In this document: positions 34,450 through 45,003 of the stretch, in pieces
Position numbering within the stretch: position 1 is the stretch's first letter
How the letters are laid out: every line of letters starts with the position of its first letter
Source of the DNA: Leucobacter chironomi DSM 19883
GTDB lineage: Bacteria; Actinomycetota; Actinomycetes; Actinomycetales; Microbacteriaceae
Length of the DNA: 64,000 nt
Assembly: GCF_000421845.1 (NCBI RefSeq)
Contig: NZ_ATXU01000007.1
Span: forward strand, 62,001 to 126,000
Direction: 5' to 3'
Program-made: the position numbers and the translations under genes
The notes under the pieces: generated by a model
The model's input: only the letters and a program-made list of their open reading frames with translations
Databases searched by the model: none
Told to the model about the DNA's origin: nothing

Positions 34450-35079
34450 TCAGGCGGTCGCGGCGAGGGCCTCGAAGAGCAGGGCCGTTGAGGCGCTGCC
34501 CGGATCGATGTGCCCGGCCGAACGCTCGCCCAGATAGCTCGCACGGCCCTTGCGGGCGACCAGCGGCTCGGTCGCGTCGCGCCCCTCGGCGGCCGCGGCG
34601 CTCGCCGCCGCGAGCGCATCCCCGAGCGAACCCGAGGCCGCTGCCGCATCGTACGCGTCGAGCGCGGGCAGCATGGCGTCGACCATGGTCTTGTCGCCGG
34701 GCTCTGCCTTGCCGCGCTGCAGAACCCCCTCGGAGCCCGCCCGCAGTGCGGCCCCGAGCGCTGCCGCGTCGAGCTCGGCCACCGCGCCGGCGCTCGCGCC
34801 CATGCGCAGGAAGAAGGTGCCGTAGAGCGGCCCGCTCGCGCCGCCCACCGAGGAGACGAGCGTCATGCCCGCCGTCTTGAGCAGGGCATCGGCGGTGGCG
34901 GCGGGATCCTGCCCGATCTTGTCGACCACGGCCGCCATGCCGCGAGCCATGTTCGCCCCGTGGTCGGCGTCGCCGATGGCCGAGTCGAGCTCGGTGAGGT
35001 ATTCGCGCTGCTCGGCGACGCGATCGGCGAAGCCCGTGAGCCAGCGGGTGAGGGTGTCGACGGTGATGGTGTTCGTCAT
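34450..35079 (-). CDS. dhaL: Dihydroxyacetone kinase subunit DhaL (ADP-binding)
   Basis: 209 residues, all-helical DhaL domain. It has the metal-ADP binding motif LDSAIGDADHGANM (His and Asp ligands), SVGGASGPLYGTFF, GDKTMVDAML and the terminal GHIDPGSAS. Its bound ADP is recharged by DhaM. The frame continues far upstream antisense of dhaK; ATG 35079 is the family start. It follows dhaK by 47 bp. Confidence 0.93.
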   Translation of the reverse strand: MTNTITVDTLTRWLTGFADRVAEQREYLTELDSAIGDADHGANMARGMAAVVDKIGQDPAATADALLKTAGMTLVSSVGGASGPLYGTFFLRMGASAGAVAELDAAALGAALRAGSEGVLQRGKAEPGDKTMVDAMLPALDAYDAAAASGSLGDALAAASAAAAEGRDATEPLVARKGRASYLGERSAGHIDPGSASTALLFEALAATA

Positions 35080-35126
35080 GATGCCTTCCTGTGCGTGACG
35101 GGGCCGGAGACCGGGATCGCGGGCGC

Positions 35127-36125
35127 TCAGGCGAGCCAGCGCAGACCGGGGGTGCGCACGGGCGCGTCCCAGAGCTGCAGGATCTCGTCGTCGGCCGCGA
35201 GCAGCGTGACCGAGCAGCCGGCCATGTCGAGCGAGGTGATGTAGTCGCCCACGAGGGTGCGGGCCACCTCGACGCCGGCGCGTTCGAGCAGTTCGGCGAC
35301 CTCGCCGTACATGAGGTGCAGTTCGCTGAGCGGCGTGCCGCCCATGCCGTTGAGCATCACGATCACGGGCTCGCCCGTGAAGTCGCGGTCGGCGAGGATC
35401 GGCTCGACCAGTTGCGCCGCGATCTCCGAGGCGGGCGCGAGCGGCACCCGCTTGCGGCCCGGCTCGCCGTGAATGCCCACGCCCATTTCGATCTCGTCCT
35501 CCGGGAGGTCGAAGGTGGGCTTGCCCGCGGCGGGCACCGTGCAGCTCGTGAGCGCCATGCCCATCGAACGGCCCCGCTCGTTCAGCTTCTCGGCGAGTGC
35601 CGTGACGGCCGCGAGATCCCGCCCCTCCTCGGCTGCCGCGCCCACGATCTTCTCCATGAGCACGGTGAGACCGACACCGCGGCGCCCCGCGGTGTACAGC
35701 GAATCCTGCACGGCCACGTCGTCGGCGACGACCACCGTCGAGACCTCGACGCCGGTTTCGGCCGCGGCGATCTCGGCCGCCATCTCGAAGTTCATGACGT
35801 CGCCCGTGTAGTTCTTCACGATGTGCAGTACGCCGGCGCCGCGATCCGCGCCCTTGGTCGCCGCGACCACCTGATCGGGTGTCGGCGAGGTGAACATCTC
35901 CCCCGCGCAGGCGGCGTCGAGCATGCCGAGGCCCACGAAGCCCCCGTGCAGCGGCTCGTGGCCGGAACCGCCGCCCGAGAGCAGCGCCACCTTGCCCTGC
36001 GCCTTCGGCTCGCGCCGGTAGATCACGCGGTGCTCGTGATCGACGTCGAGCTCGGGGTGGGCCTTCGCGAGGCCGCGAAGCGCGTCGGCGAGCACGTCCG
36101 CCGGATCGTTGATGAGCTTTTTCAT
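35127..36125 (-). CDS. dhaK: Dihydroxyacetone kinase subunit DhaK (substrate-binding)
   Basis: 332 residues from ATG 36125 (GGAGG 8 nt upstream), which gives the canonical MKKLINDP start. Contains [16 protein letters not shown] and the active-site region with GIHGEPG, whose His covalently holds dihydroxyacetone as a hemiaminal. First gene of the PTS-dependent dhaKLM operon. Confidence 0.95.
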   Translation of the reverse strand: MKKLINDPADVLADALRGLAKAHPELDVDHEHRVIYRREPKAQGKVALLSGGGSGHEPLHGGFVGLGMLDAACAGEMFTSPTPDQVVAATKGADRGAGVLHIVKNYTGDVMNFEMAAEIAAAETGVEVSTVVVADDVAVQDSLYTAGRRGVGLTVLMEKIVGAAAEEGRDLAAVTALAEKLNERGRSMGMALTSCTVPAAGKPTFDLPEDEIEMGVGIHGEPGRKRVPLAPASEIAAQLVEPILADRDFTGEPVIVMLNGMGGTPLSELHLMYGEVAELLERAGVEVARTLVGDYITSLDMAGCSVTLLAADDEILQLWDAPVRTPGLRWLA

Positions 36126-36224
36126 GACTGCAACCTCCACGTCGAGATGAGTGTTCAAGCTGATCGCGGCGGAGGCGGCGGGCCGACGGGCGACCTCGCC
36201 TGCGAACTTCCGTCGACACTGCCG

Positions 36225-36253
36225 ATACTTCTAGATCGGGCGGGGGCTGTCAA
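36225..36253 (-). promoter_or_regulatory. Promoter of dhaKLM
   Basis: On the minus strand: TTGACA at 36253-36248, 17-bp spacer, AAGTAT at 36230-36225, about 100 nt before the dhaK ATG. No operator was recognised. Confidence 0.5.
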
Positions 36254-36387
36254 TGGTGCGAGGGCCGGATCGCCCGCCGTGACCGCGGGTGAAATCGAGT
36301 GCGAAGCCGCTCGTGCAGCTTCCCCGGGCGAGCGCCGGCCGGTACAAATGATGGAGGGCTCCGACGCCCGCCAGAGAGGGCACGACC

Positions 36388-38010
36388 ATGGAACGCATGC
36401 TCCGCATCACCGGGCGCTTCGTGCGCACCGACCTCGACTGCACAGGTGAGAACGCCGATCCGGCCTCCGCCCCCGGGGCGATGCTCGTCGAAGACGGCCG
36501 GATCGTCGCCATCGGCGCGCACGACGAAGTGCCAGCACCCGCCGGTGCGCGCCACCTCGACCTCGGCGAGGGCTGGGCGATCCCTGGCCTCATCGAACCG
36601 CACGGCCACCCCTCCGAAGCCGCACTGCTGATGGGCGACGGCATCATCGACATCCGCCCCGTCACCATCGCAAGCGCCGACGAGGTGTGGGGCAGCATCA
36701 GGCGCGCGCTCGCCGCCGACCCCCGACCCGACCGCGTGCTGGCGAACGGCTGGGATCCGCTGCTGCAGCGCGGGCTCGTGCCGCCCACCCGCGCCGATCT
36801 CGACGCGCTCGCGGGCGACATCCCGCTCGTCATCGTGCACAACTCCCTGCACTCCGCCTACTTCAACACCGCCGCCGCCCGCGAGGCAGGCGTCGACCGC
36901 GACACCCTCGACCCCGCCGGCGCCTCGTACGGGCGCGACTCCTCGGGCGAGCTGAGCGGCGTCGCCTACGAAGCTGCGGCCGTGGCGCGGATCGCGGGCC
37001 CCGTCATGGAAGCCGTGCGAGCGCAGCTGCCCGAACGCATGGCCGCGCACCTGGCAGAGGTGCGACGACACGGCATCACCACCATCGCCGATCTCTCCTG
37101 GAGCGCGGAGCTCGGGCCGCTGTTCGACGGCCTGCACGCGGCCGGGCGCCTCCCCGTGCGGGTGCGCGGCTACGAGATGTCCAGCCCGGGCGCGCAGGCG
37201 ACGCGGCCCCGGGACAACGGCGACGCGCGGGTGCGGCAGACCGGCATCAAGGTGTGGAGCGACGGATCGCCCTGGGTGGGCAACATCGCGACCTCCTTCC
37301 CCTACCTCGATACCGAGGCGACGCGCGCCATCGGGCTCGAACCCGGCCACATCGGGAAGGCGAACTACACCACCGAGCAGCTCATCGACATCGGAGCCCA
37401 GTACGCGGGCGAGGGCTGGCAGCTCGCCTGCCACTCCCACGGCGACGTCGCCATCGACAGCACCCTCGACGCCTACGAGGAGCTGATCCGGCGGTTCGCG
37501 CTGCGCGACCACCGCTTCCGCGTCGAGCACTGCGGGCTCATGACCCCGGCGCAGTTCCGCCGCGCCGCCGCGCTCGGCGTCACGGTGAGCATCTTCGTCG
37601 ACCACATCACCTACTGGGGCGACGTGCTCATCGACGACCTCTTCGGCGATCGGGGCGCGAGTTGGGCCGACGCCGGCGCCGCCTTCGCGGCCGGACACCG
37701 CGCCACCTTCCACAACGACGGCACGGTCACACCGTACGAACCGCTGCGCAATATGGCCGTCGCCGAGACCCGCACCTCGCGCACCGGCCGGCATCTCGAC
37801 GGCGGCACGCCGGTCACCCGACTCGACGCGCTGCGAGCCCACACCGCGAACGCCGCCTGGCAGTTGCGCAGCGAGCACGAGATCGGGGCGCTCGTGCCCG
37901 GGCTCCGCGCAGACTTCACCGTGCTCGACGTCGATCCGCGCACCGCAGCGCCCGAAGCGCTCGCGGGCGCGCGGGTGCTCGCCACCGCCGTCGACGGCGA
38001 ACTCGGCTAG
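36388..38010 (+). CDS. Amidohydrolase family 3 protein (YtcJ/NfdA-like)
   Basis: 540 residues, the normal length. Metal-site motifs: PHGHPSE (HxH about 72-74), CHSHGD and FRVEHCGLM His residues, and FHNDGT near the end in the place of the usual H-S-D loop. The family includes N-substituted formamide deformylases and uncharacterised imidases. Divergent from dhaK, with its own upstream gap of 260 bp. Substrate unknown. Confidence 0.82.
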   Translation: MERMLRITGRFVRTDLDCTGENADPASAPGAMLVEDGRIVAIGAHDEVPAPAGARHLDLGEGWAIPGLIEPHGHPSEAALLMGDGIIDIRPVTIASADEVWGSIRRALAADPRPDRVLANGWDPLLQRGLVPPTRADLDALAGDIPLVIVHNSLHSAYFNTAAAREAGVDRDTLDPAGASYGRDSSGELSGVAYEAAAVARIAGPVMEAVRAQLPERMAAHLAEVRRHGITTIADLSWSAELGPLFDGLHAAGRLPVRVRGYEMSSPGAQATRPRDNGDARVRQTGIKVWSDGSPWVGNIATSFPYLDTEATRAIGLEPGHIGKANYTTEQLIDIGAQYAGEGWQLACHSHGDVAIDSTLDAYEELIRRFALRDHRFRVEHCGLMTPAQFRRAAALGVTVSIFVDHITYWGDVLIDDLFGDRGASWADAGAAFAAGHRATFHNDGTVTPYEPLRNMAVAETRTSRTGRHLDGGTPVTRLDALRAHTANAAWQLRSEHEIGALVPGLRADFTVLDVDPRTAAPEALAGARVLATAVDGELG

Positions 38011-38065
38011 CTCGCGTCTCGCGGCAGCGGATCGGCGCGGCGGAGAGCCGGCGCGGCGAACTCGG

Positions 38066-40624
38066 CTAGAGCAGGCCGATCTGCCGCGCGCGCAGCAGGG
38101 CATCGGCGCGGCAGGAGACCTGCAGCTTGCGGTAGATGCTGCGCGTCTGCGACTTGATCGTGTTGACCGAGACGTGGAGCGCGCCCGCGACCTCCTCGAT
38201 CGAGGCGTCGCCCGCGAGCTCGGCCAGCACCAGTGACTCGCGCCGGGAGAGCTTCTCGAAGGCCTCGGTCTCGGTCTCGAACGGAGCGCTCACCGGTTCG
38301 ATCCACATGCTCGCCGGTACGAGTGAGCGCAGCAACCGCAGATCGGTGGCGGGCACCCATGACAGCGGCAGCCGGTTGCTCGTGCGGTCGAGGGCGTACA
38401 GGGCCTGTTCGAGCAGCGCGGCCGCGTACCCGGTGTTGCCGAGCCGCGCGTGCGCCGCAGCGCTCAGCAGCAGGTGCTGCGCCTGATGCGCCGGGTAGAG
38501 CCGGGAGGGGTCGAGCTCACCGAGCAGGGCGGAGGCCTCCTCGGGCTGCGAGGAGAGCAGCGCCAGGCGTGCCCGGGCGAGCCTGGTGACGGGCGCCTCA
38601 CTCTTGTGCGCGAGCAGGGTCCGGGCGCGCAGCAGGTCGCCGGTGGCCAGGAGCAGGTCGGCGTGCAGGGTACGCAGCTCTTCGGCCCACCCCGAGCTCA
38701 GCGGGTACGAGCTGAGGGCGTTGCGAGTCGCCTCCAGCTCTTCGAGCCCGCGGGCGGCCTCGCCGCCGACCAGGCGCACCACGCCCCGCGTCCAGGCGAC
38801 GAGCGGCCACTGCTCGAACTCGTCGATTCGCTTTGCGATGGGCTGCAGCGCGTGCATCGCACCGACCCGATCGTCTCGGTTCGCCGCTGACAGCGCAGAC
38901 GCGAGGTGCCAGTCGAGCGCGTAGAGCGAGCCCTCCCAGCCACTCCACGGCGATGTGCCGATCATCGCGATCTCGCGCTCCGCGCCCACCAGGTCGCCGG
39001 TGTAGGCGCGCACGAACGACAGCACGGACCGGGTGTGGAACGGCCGACCGGGGTGCGGGTCGCCCTCCATTCCGCCGGCGAGCTCGAGCGCCCGCGAGAT
39101 GCGGTGCGCGAGCAGCGCGGTGATGACGATCTGCAGATTGCCCGCGTAGAGCCACGATGCGCCGCTCGGGCTGCCGGCGTGCTCGATGATGTGCGCGAAT
39201 CTTTCGCCGGCGCGGAACGCCTCGTCGTAGTTGCGGCTCACGCGCATTCCGCCGAATCGGGCGAGCGCCACGAACTTCGCCTCCGCGCTGCCGGCCACCG
39301 TCGAACGCCGCGACAGCTCGGTGAGGCCGATCCGCAGCAGCTGCTTGATGCGCTGGGTCGGCACGATGGCGCTCTCGCTGAGCGCGATCGAGAGCGTGAT
39401 GGGCACGCCGCCCTCGCGCTTGAGCCGCTCGGGTGAGAGCGGGCTCAGGAGGGCGATCACCTCGGCCGGGCGGAACTGGCTGAGTTCCGAGAAGTGCCGT
39501 GCGAAGTGGGGGAATACCAGGTGGTCCATGCCGCCGTCGACGAGCAGTGCGAGCGTCTCGACGGGGTCGGCGAGATCGCGCAGCTGGTCGAAGGCGATGC
39601 GCCGCACCTCGGCGACGCGTTCGGCGCTCAGCTCCTGCTGCGCCCGGTGGCGCAGTGCGGAGGAGACGAGAGCGTGCATGAGGAACACCGGGCGGCCGCG
39701 GCGCAGAGCGATGCGCCCCAGCCCGCGCTCCTCGAATGATTCGACGGTGGACCATCCCCGGCCGGTGCCGCTCAGGCGCGTGGCGAGGGCCTCGTCGACC
39801 TCGGGGCAGAGGGCGACGGCCAGTGCGAGAGCCTCCTCGTCGGCCTCCTCGAAGCGCGGCGTGAAGTCGACGAGCACCGCGGTGACGCCGCGCTCGATCT
39901 CGTCGAGCGCGGGGCGGCGGGACCTGCCGGTCGAGAGCCCGTCCATGACCGAGAGCGCGAGCCGCACCGCCAGCGAGTGGCCGCGGGTCGTGCGTTCGAG
40001 CACCGTGAGTTCGGTGTCGGTGATGGGGTAGGGGAGGGCAGCGGCGAGCTCGGCGATCTCTTCACGGGTGAAGGCGAGCTCTTCGGAGCCGATGACGGTG
40101 GTCTCGATGGCGGTCGAGGTGAGCGGCGACTCGAAGCGCGTGCGCTGACGGGTGGTGGCGATGATGCGCAGGGGCGGTGCGACGCGCGTGAGCGAGACCA
40201 GCTGATCCTGCAGCGAGTCGTCGGCGAGGTGCAGGTCGTCGAGCACGAGCGCCACCCGGGACTCGGCGCGCAGCAGCGTCGAGGCGAGCAGCGAGGGGGC
40301 GTTCTCGGGCGAGATGAAGCCGCTCATGTAACCGTCGGCGAGGTGCTGGAAGGTATCGGGGGCCGTGGCGCGGAGCGCCGCGAAGGTGCGGAGCCAGAAG
40401 CTGCGGGGGTCGATGATGCCCTCGTCGAGCGTCACCCACGCGATGGCGGCGTTCTGCTGGTCCCTCATCCAGCGCGCGATGAGAGCGGTCTTGCCCGCGC
40501 CGCCTTCTGCCCGCACGACGACCACACGGCCGCCGCCTTCGATCTTTGCGAGTAGGCGGTCGCGGCGCAGATGGCCCGGTGCGTCCAGCGGCACCGCGGT
40601 CTTGCTTTTGGGGTCACCAACCAC
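38066..40624 (-). CDS. Large ATP-binding LuxR (MalT/LAL-type) transcriptional regulator
   Basis: 852 residues. Walker A AEGGAGKTAL (about 39-48) and Walker B VALVLDDLHLAD (about 127) form a STAND-type NTPase. A long helical-repeat sensor follows, then a C-terminal LuxR helix-turn-helix (about 785-848, LSRRESLVLAELAGD... VSVNTIKSQTRSIYRKL). Such regulators assemble on ligand and ATP binding. Divergent from the amino-acid transporter operon, which it may control. Confidence 0.9.
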   Translation of the reverse strand: MVGDPKSKTAVPLDAPGHLRRDRLLAKIEGGGRVVVVRAEGGAGKTALIARWMRDQQNAAIAWVTLDEGIIDPRSFWLRTFAALRATAPDTFQHLADGYMSGFISPENAPSLLASTLLRAESRVALVLDDLHLADDSLQDQLVSLTRVAPPLRIIATTRQRTRFESPLTSTAIETTVIGSEELAFTREEIAELAAALPYPITDTELTVLERTTRGHSLAVRLALSVMDGLSTGRSRRPALDEIERGVTAVLVDFTPRFEEADEEALALAVALCPEVDEALATRLSGTGRGWSTVESFEERGLGRIALRRGRPVFLMHALVSSALRHRAQQELSAERVAEVRRIAFDQLRDLADPVETLALLVDGGMDHLVFPHFARHFSELSQFRPAEVIALLSPLSPERLKREGGVPITLSIALSESAIVPTQRIKQLLRIGLTELSRRSTVAGSAEAKFVALARFGGMRVSRNYDEAFRAGERFAHIIEHAGSPSGASWLYAGNLQIVITALLAHRISRALELAGGMEGDPHPGRPFHTRSVLSFVRAYTGDLVGAEREIAMIGTSPWSGWEGSLYALDWHLASALSAANRDDRVGAMHALQPIAKRIDEFEQWPLVAWTRGVVRLVGGEAARGLEELEATRNALSSYPLSSGWAEELRTLHADLLLATGDLLRARTLLAHKSEAPVTRLARARLALLSSQPEEASALLGELDPSRLYPAHQAQHLLLSAAAHARLGNTGYAAALLEQALYALDRTSNRLPLSWVPATDLRLLRSLVPASMWIEPVSAPFETETEAFEKLSRRESLVLAELAGDASIEEVAGALHVSVNTIKSQTRSIYRKLQVSCRADALLRARQIGLL

Positions 40625-40908
40625 AGTGTTGTCCCTTCCGCAGACAGGTGCCCCGGCGGAAACGTCCCTCGCGCTCCCTCCACAGGCATGTTCCGACTTC
40701 GGCCTTCCCCGCTATACAGCTTAACCCGAATGTTATCTCTGCCGGTTCGGGCTGCGGCCCGCGGAAACATGCGGGGTGCCGAGAGGGCTCCAGATTCTCT
40801 CTGGTGCCGCATAGAGACTCTGTGATCACCCTGCTGCGCACGAGCAGTACACTCGGAGCGAGATCGCACGCCGGGGCGCACCCGGCCATCCATCACCTGG
40901 AGGAATCA
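40625..40908. other. Divergent intergenic region, LuxR regulator / amino-acid transporter
   Basis: 284 bp. AT-richer in its centre. Contains a TACACT -10-like hexamer (40848-40853) for the transporter and a dyad ACCCGAA / TTCGGGCT around 40725-40755. No coding sequence seen. Confidence 0.45.
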
Positions 40909-41805
40909 ATGAAGATTCGCTACGCAGTTCCCGCCCTCGCCGCCGCCGCGTTGCTCACGCTCACCGGTTGCGTCAACAACGCGGAGTCGGAGGGGAGCGG
41001 CACCGGAGGCGGTGCGCAGGCCTCGTCGATCGAGGCGGATCAGGCCGCGGTCGACCTGCTGCCCGACGAGCTCAGGGAGTCCGGCGTGCTGCGCATCGGC
41101 ACGGACGCGGAGTACCCGCCGAACGAGTTCAAGGACGCCGACGGCAACCCCACCGGTTGGGGCGTCGAGCTCGCAGAGGCGGTCTCCGCGAAGCTCGGCC
41201 TCGAGCCCGAGTGGGAGATCCTCGGCTTCGACAGCATCATCCCGCGCATCCAGGAGGGTGCGCTCGACATGGGCTCCTCCTCGTTCACCGACACGGTCGA
41301 ACGGCAGAAGTCGGTCGACTTCGTCAACTTCCTCAACGCGGGCACCCAGTGGGCTGCGGCGACCGGTTCGGACGTCGACCCCGACAACGCCTGCGGCCTG
41401 ACGATCGCCGTGCAGGCGACCACCGTGCAGGACACCGAGGAGCTGCCGGCGAAGTCGAAGGCGTGCACCGATGCGGGCAAGGAGGCGATCGAGGTGCTGC
41501 GCTTCGACGGCCAGCCCGAGGCCACGCAGGCCGTGGTGGACGGGCGCGCCGACGCATTCTCGGCCGACCTGCCCGTGACGGGCGACGCGGTCGCCAAGCT
41601 CTCGGGACAGCTCGAGACCGTGGGCGAGGTCTTCGACGCGGCGCCGTACGGCTTCGCGACCCAGAAGGACAGCGACACCACGAAGGCCGTGCAGGCCGCC
41701 CTGCAGTCGCTCATCGACGACGGCACCTACCTCAAGATCCTGACCGCGGCGGGCATCGAGGCGGGCGCGCTCGACGAGGCCACGATCAACGCGGCCAAGA
41801 ACTGA
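40909..41805 (+). CDS. Polar amino-acid ABC transporter substrate-binding lipoprotein
   Basis: 298 residues from ATG 40909, preceded by GGAGG. Lipobox LTGC (Cys21). The SBP_bac_3 fold opens GVLRIGTDAEYPPNEFKDADGNPTGWGVEL. The pocket segment SSSFTDTVERQKSVDFVNFL and the two Cys (CGLTIAVQ, KACTDAG) are usual for the family. Likely glutamine/arginine/opine class; the exact ligand is not defined. Confidence 0.9.
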   Translation: MKIRYAVPALAAAALLTLTGCVNNAESEGSGTGGGAQASSIEADQAAVDLLPDELRESGVLRIGTDAEYPPNEFKDADGNPTGWGVELAEAVSAKLGLEPEWEILGFDSIIPRIQEGALDMGSSSFTDTVERQKSVDFVNFLNAGTQWAAATGSDVDPDNACGLTIAVQATTVQDTEELPAKSKACTDAGKEAIEVLRFDGQPEATQAVVDGRADAFSADLPVTGDAVAKLSGQLETVGEVFDAAPYGFATQKDSDTTKAVQAALQSLIDDGTYLKILTAAGIEAGALDEATINAAKN

Positions 41806-41922
41806 CAGCCGACTCCGGCCGCGGCGGGTCGGGGCGGTCGCCCCGGCCCACCGAGGCCGCCGTGCTTCGCACGGTCCGCACTCCGTCATCGACGACGCTG
41901 ATACGAATTCAGGAAGTGAGTC

Positions 41923-42951
41923 ATGTCACATCTCCCATCCGAGGGCGGAGGCGGCCGAGGCCCCGACGCCCATGCCACGCCTGAGGCGATTCAGGCCATC
42001 CGGCTGAGGCACCCCTGGCGGATGACCTTCGCCGTGGTGATCGTGCTGATCGCCGGCCTCTTCATCTACGACACCGCGGTCAACCGCCCGGTCTACAACT
42101 GGCCCGAGGTCGGCAAGTACCTCTTCGACACCCGCATCGTCACCGGCGCGGGTTACACCCTCCAGCTCACGATCTACTCGATGATCATCGCCATCGTGCT
42201 GGGCGTCGCGATCGCGGTCATGCGGCAGTCGCCAAACCCGGTGGTGAAATCGGTCGCCTGGGTCTACCTCTGGCTGTTCCGCGGCACCCCGGTCTACGTG
42301 CAGCTCGTGTTCTGGGGCCTCATCCCCACCATCTACAAGACGATCACGCTGGGCATCCCGTTCACGGAGGCCGTCGCGACGATCAGCACGAAGGACCTGC
42401 TCAGCTACTTCACCCTCGCGATCATCGGCCTGGCGCTGAACGAGGCCGCCTACATGGCCGAGATCGTGCGCGCCGGGCTGCTCTCGGTCGACAAAGGCCA
42501 GAGCGAGGCGGCGACCGCCCTCGGTCTCGGCTGGTGGCACACCATGCTCCGCGTGGTGCTGCCCCAGGCCATGCGCGTGATCATCCCGCCGACCGGCAAC
42601 GAGGTCATCTCGATGCTGAAGACCACCTCGCTGGTCGCGGCGGTGCCGTTCACGCTCGACCTCTACGGCCGCTCCCGCGACATCACCGCGGTGACCTATC
42701 AGCCGGTCCCGATGCTCATCGTCGCCTCGATCTGGTACCTCGCGGTCACCTCGATCCTCATGGTGGGCCAGTACTACCTCGAGAAGCACTTCGCGAGGGG
42801 CGTCGAGCAGCGACCCGACGTCATGAAGCCGACGGTCGAGACGCAGACGATCGGCGTCGTCGGCGTCGAGGACACGGGCACGCCGACCTATCCGAGCACC
42901 GCGGGCGAGACCATCGTGCCCCCGCACAACCGACCCGGAGGTGGCGCATGA
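41923..42951 (+). CDS. Amino-acid ABC transporter permease
   Basis: 342 residues. His/Glu/Gln/Arg-type permease domain with five or six membrane helices (about 28-300), the [13 protein letters not shown] segment and the EAA loop [22 protein letters not shown]. The C-terminal 50-residue hydrophilic tail is longer than usual. Stop overlaps the next ATG. Confidence 0.92.
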   Translation: MSHLPSEGGGGRGPDAHATPEAIQAIRLRHPWRMTFAVVIVLIAGLFIYDTAVNRPVYNWPEVGKYLFDTRIVTGAGYTLQLTIYSMIIAIVLGVAIAVMRQSPNPVVKSVAWVYLWLFRGTPVYVQLVFWGLIPTIYKTITLGIPFTEAVATISTKDLLSYFTLAIIGLALNEAAYMAEIVRAGLLSVDKGQSEAATALGLGWWHTMLRVVLPQAMRVIIPPTGNEVISMLKTTSLVAAVPFTLDLYGRSRDITAVTYQPVPMLIVASIWYLAVTSILMVGQYYLEKHFARGVEQRPDVMKPTVETQTIGVVGVEDTGTPTYPSTAGETIVPPHNRPGGGA

Positions 42952-43727
42952 ACGTGCACGCGACCGACACGCCGATGGTGAAGGCCGAGGCCGTGTCGAA
43001 GTCCTACGGCTCCAACGAGGTGCTGAAGTCCATCTCGCTCGAGGTGCAGCGCGGCGAGGTGCTCTGCCTCGTCGGCCCCTCGGGCTCGGGGAAGTCGACC
43101 TTCCTGCGCTGCATCAACCACCTCGAGACGATCAACGCCGGCCGGCTCTGGGTCGACGGCGAGCTCGTGGGGTATCGGCAGAGCGGCGACAAGATCTACG
43201 AGATGCACCCGAAGGAGGCGGCGAAGCAGCGGCGCGACATCGGCATGGTGTTCCAGCGCTTCAACCTCTTCCCGCACATGACGGCGCTCGAGAACGTGAT
43301 GATCGCCCCGACGCTGCTCAAGAAGGGCAGCAAGGCGACGCTGCAGTCGCGGGCGATGGAGCTGCTCGCACGGGTGGGGCTCGCGGAGCGCCACGACTAC
43401 TACCCGGCCCATCTCTCCGGCGGTCAGCAGCAGCGCGTCGCGATCGCCCGGGCGCTCGCGATGGAGCCGAAGCTGATGCTCTTCGACGAGCCCACCTCCG
43501 CGCTCGACCCCGAGCTCGTGGGTGAGGTGCTCGAGGTCATGAAGGGGCTCGCGCAGAGCGGTATGACGATGATCGTCGTGACGCACGAGATGGGCTTCGC
43601 CCGCGAGGTCGCCGACAAGCTGGTGTTCATGGACGGCGGCGTGGTCGTCGAAGCGGGTGACCCCGTCGAGGTGCTCACGAACCCGCAGCGGGAGCGCACC
43701 AAGGCGTTCCTCTCGAAGGTGCTGTAG
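42948..43727 (+). CDS. Amino-acid ABC transporter ATP-binding protein (GlnQ type)
   Basis: 259 residues. Walker [11 protein letters not shown]-loop [16 protein letters not shown], signature LSGGQQQR, Walker [15 protein letters not shown], and [15 protein letters not shown] typical of GlnQ/HisP. ATGA overlap with the permease. A strong hairpin element follows 20 bp downstream. Confidence 0.94.
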   Translation: MNVHATDTPMVKAEAVSKSYGSNEVLKSISLEVQRGEVLCLVGPSGSGKSTFLRCINHLETINAGRLWVDGELVGYRQSGDKIYEMHPKEAAKQRRDIGMVFQRFNLFPHMTALENVMIAPTLLKKGSKATLQSRAMELLARVGLAERHDYYPAHLSGGQQQRVAIARALAMEPKLMLFDEPTSALDPELVGEVLEVMKGLAQSGMTMIVVTHEMGFAREVADKLVFMDGGVVVEAGDPVEVLTNPQRERTKAFLSKVL

Positions 43728-43747
43728 GCGCGCCCCCGCCGAGCACA

Positions 43748-43808
43748 ACTGTTGCAGCGAGACTGACTGTTCCAGAGGCCCTGAAAGAGTCAGTCTCGCT
43801 GCAACAGT
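43748..43808. repeat. Hairpin element E1 (21-bp arms), possible terminator
   Basis: Perfect arms 43748-43768 and 43788-43808 with a 19-nt loop GTTCCAGAGGCCCTGAAAG. Related in reverse orientation to E2 at 45004-45066. It lies between the convergent ABC and AbiEi-like genes. Confidence 0.75.
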
Positions 43809-43861
43809 CATTTCCGGGGTGCGGATAGCGGGGCGCGAGCACCCCGGCGGATGGCGGGGGA

Positions 43862-44881
43862 TCAGAGCTCGGGCACGTGCAGGCCGAAGGCGCTCAGGCG
43901 TTCGCGGAGCCTGCGAGCCGTGCCGATGCTGCCCCAGCCCCAGCGCAGCACGGCCTTGCGGTGCAGGCCCCGCACCTCGTCCTCGCGCTCCTTCTCATCG
44001 AGCAGCACCTGCTCGAGCGTGCGCCCGTTGCGATAGGCGGGATCGGTGTACTTGATCCGCCCGTCCATCTCGCCGAAGCAGGCCTGCCCGACGAAGTCGA
44101 AGTCCATGCGATGGGTCGCGCCGTGGAGACCGGCCACCGCGACCTGGAAATCGAACGGAATCTTGAGCCGCACGAGCTGCAGGCGGCTCACGCTCTCGGC
44201 GACGGAATCCGCACGCGGGTCGGCGAGCTCGATGATGCGGCGGGCTCGACGCGCGCCTCGCGCACCGCGTCGTTCGTGGAGCAGCGCGAGCTGCGACTCG
44301 CGCCATTGCTCGGTCCGCTCGGCCTGCGCGGCTTGCCCCGCCCGGGCGTGGGGCAAGCCGACGAGCAGGCGAAGCGCGCGGTCGGCGCACCCGAGTGCGA
44401 GCTCGGGAGCGGCGAGTCGGGCGAGATCGCGCACCGTGCGGCTGAGCGTGGTGACGCGCAGACCCGCGACCGTGGTGATGTCGCTCTCGTCGTAGGGTTC
44501 GGAGTGGCGGATCACCGCTCCGCGGCTGCGCCCAGGCCGGTCGGGCGGGGTGAGGACGTGCACCGGCTGAGGGGAGCTCCTGGCGAGGCCGTAGAGCGGT
44601 AGGTTCCACACGGCGGCGGCCGACAGATGCGAGAAGGTGGGCGGGCGCGCGGCCCCGAGCGCGGCGGCGGCCAGAGTGCGGGCGAGGAGGCGGTGCGGTT
44701 CGTGCAGCTCGTCCCACAGAGTGCGCTCCATGTAGCAGCCGCGCATCACGCGCACGAGCATCCCTGCTGCCGTCATGGCGCGCAGCTCTCGGTCGCCGAG
44801 CTCTCCGTCGAGCTGCCGTCGTCGGAGGATCAGTGCTGCTTCGAGCTGCCTGATACGTTGCGCATGGTCCATGCCGAGCAT
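43862..44881 (-). CDS. AbiEi-antitoxin-like N-terminus fused to DUF559-like (nuclease-fold) domain
   Basis: 339 residues (ATG 44869, four codons in, is possible). The N-terminal third is a winged-helix region with TAAGMLVRVMRGCY, like AbiEi antitoxins. The middle has TFSHLSAAAVWNLPL and VIRHSEPYDESDI. The C-terminus (HRMDFDFVGQACFGEMDGRIKY... EKEREDEVRGL) resembles the DUF559/Vsr-like endonuclease fold. No AbiEii toxin gene is adjacent, so a classical toxin-antitoxin pair is not supported. Common, often multicopy, in Microbacteriaceae; function unknown. Confidence 0.72.
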   Translation of the reverse strand: MLGMDHAQRIRQLEAALILRRRQLDGELGDRELRAMTAAGMLVRVMRGCYMERTLWDELHEPHRLLARTLAAAALGAARPPTFSHLSAAAVWNLPLYGLARSSPQPVHVLTPPDRPGRSRGAVIRHSEPYDESDITTVAGLRVTTLSRTVRDLARLAAPELALGCADRALRLLVGLPHARAGQAAQAERTEQWRESQLALLHERRGARGARRARRIIELADPRADSVAESVSRLQLVRLKIPFDFQVAVAGLHGATHRMDFDFVGQACFGEMDGRIKYTDPAYRNGRTLEQVLLDEKEREDEVRGLHRKAVLRWGWGSIGTARRLRERLSAFGLHVPEL

Positions 44882-45003
44882 GCTCGCACTCGGGACCGCC
44901 GCGCGGCGCTCGTCGGCGAGGAATGTGGACAGTTCTCGCGGTCCCGAGCAATTCGGCCGATTGTGAGCGGAGTGGGCTCCCCGCCCGGTGCCCCGTCCGA
45001 ACC

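Noticed and set aside
43862-44881. Abi-type toxin-antitoxin system
   Set aside because: Only the AbiEi-like part is present; no AbiEii nucleotidyltransferase gene is adjacent.
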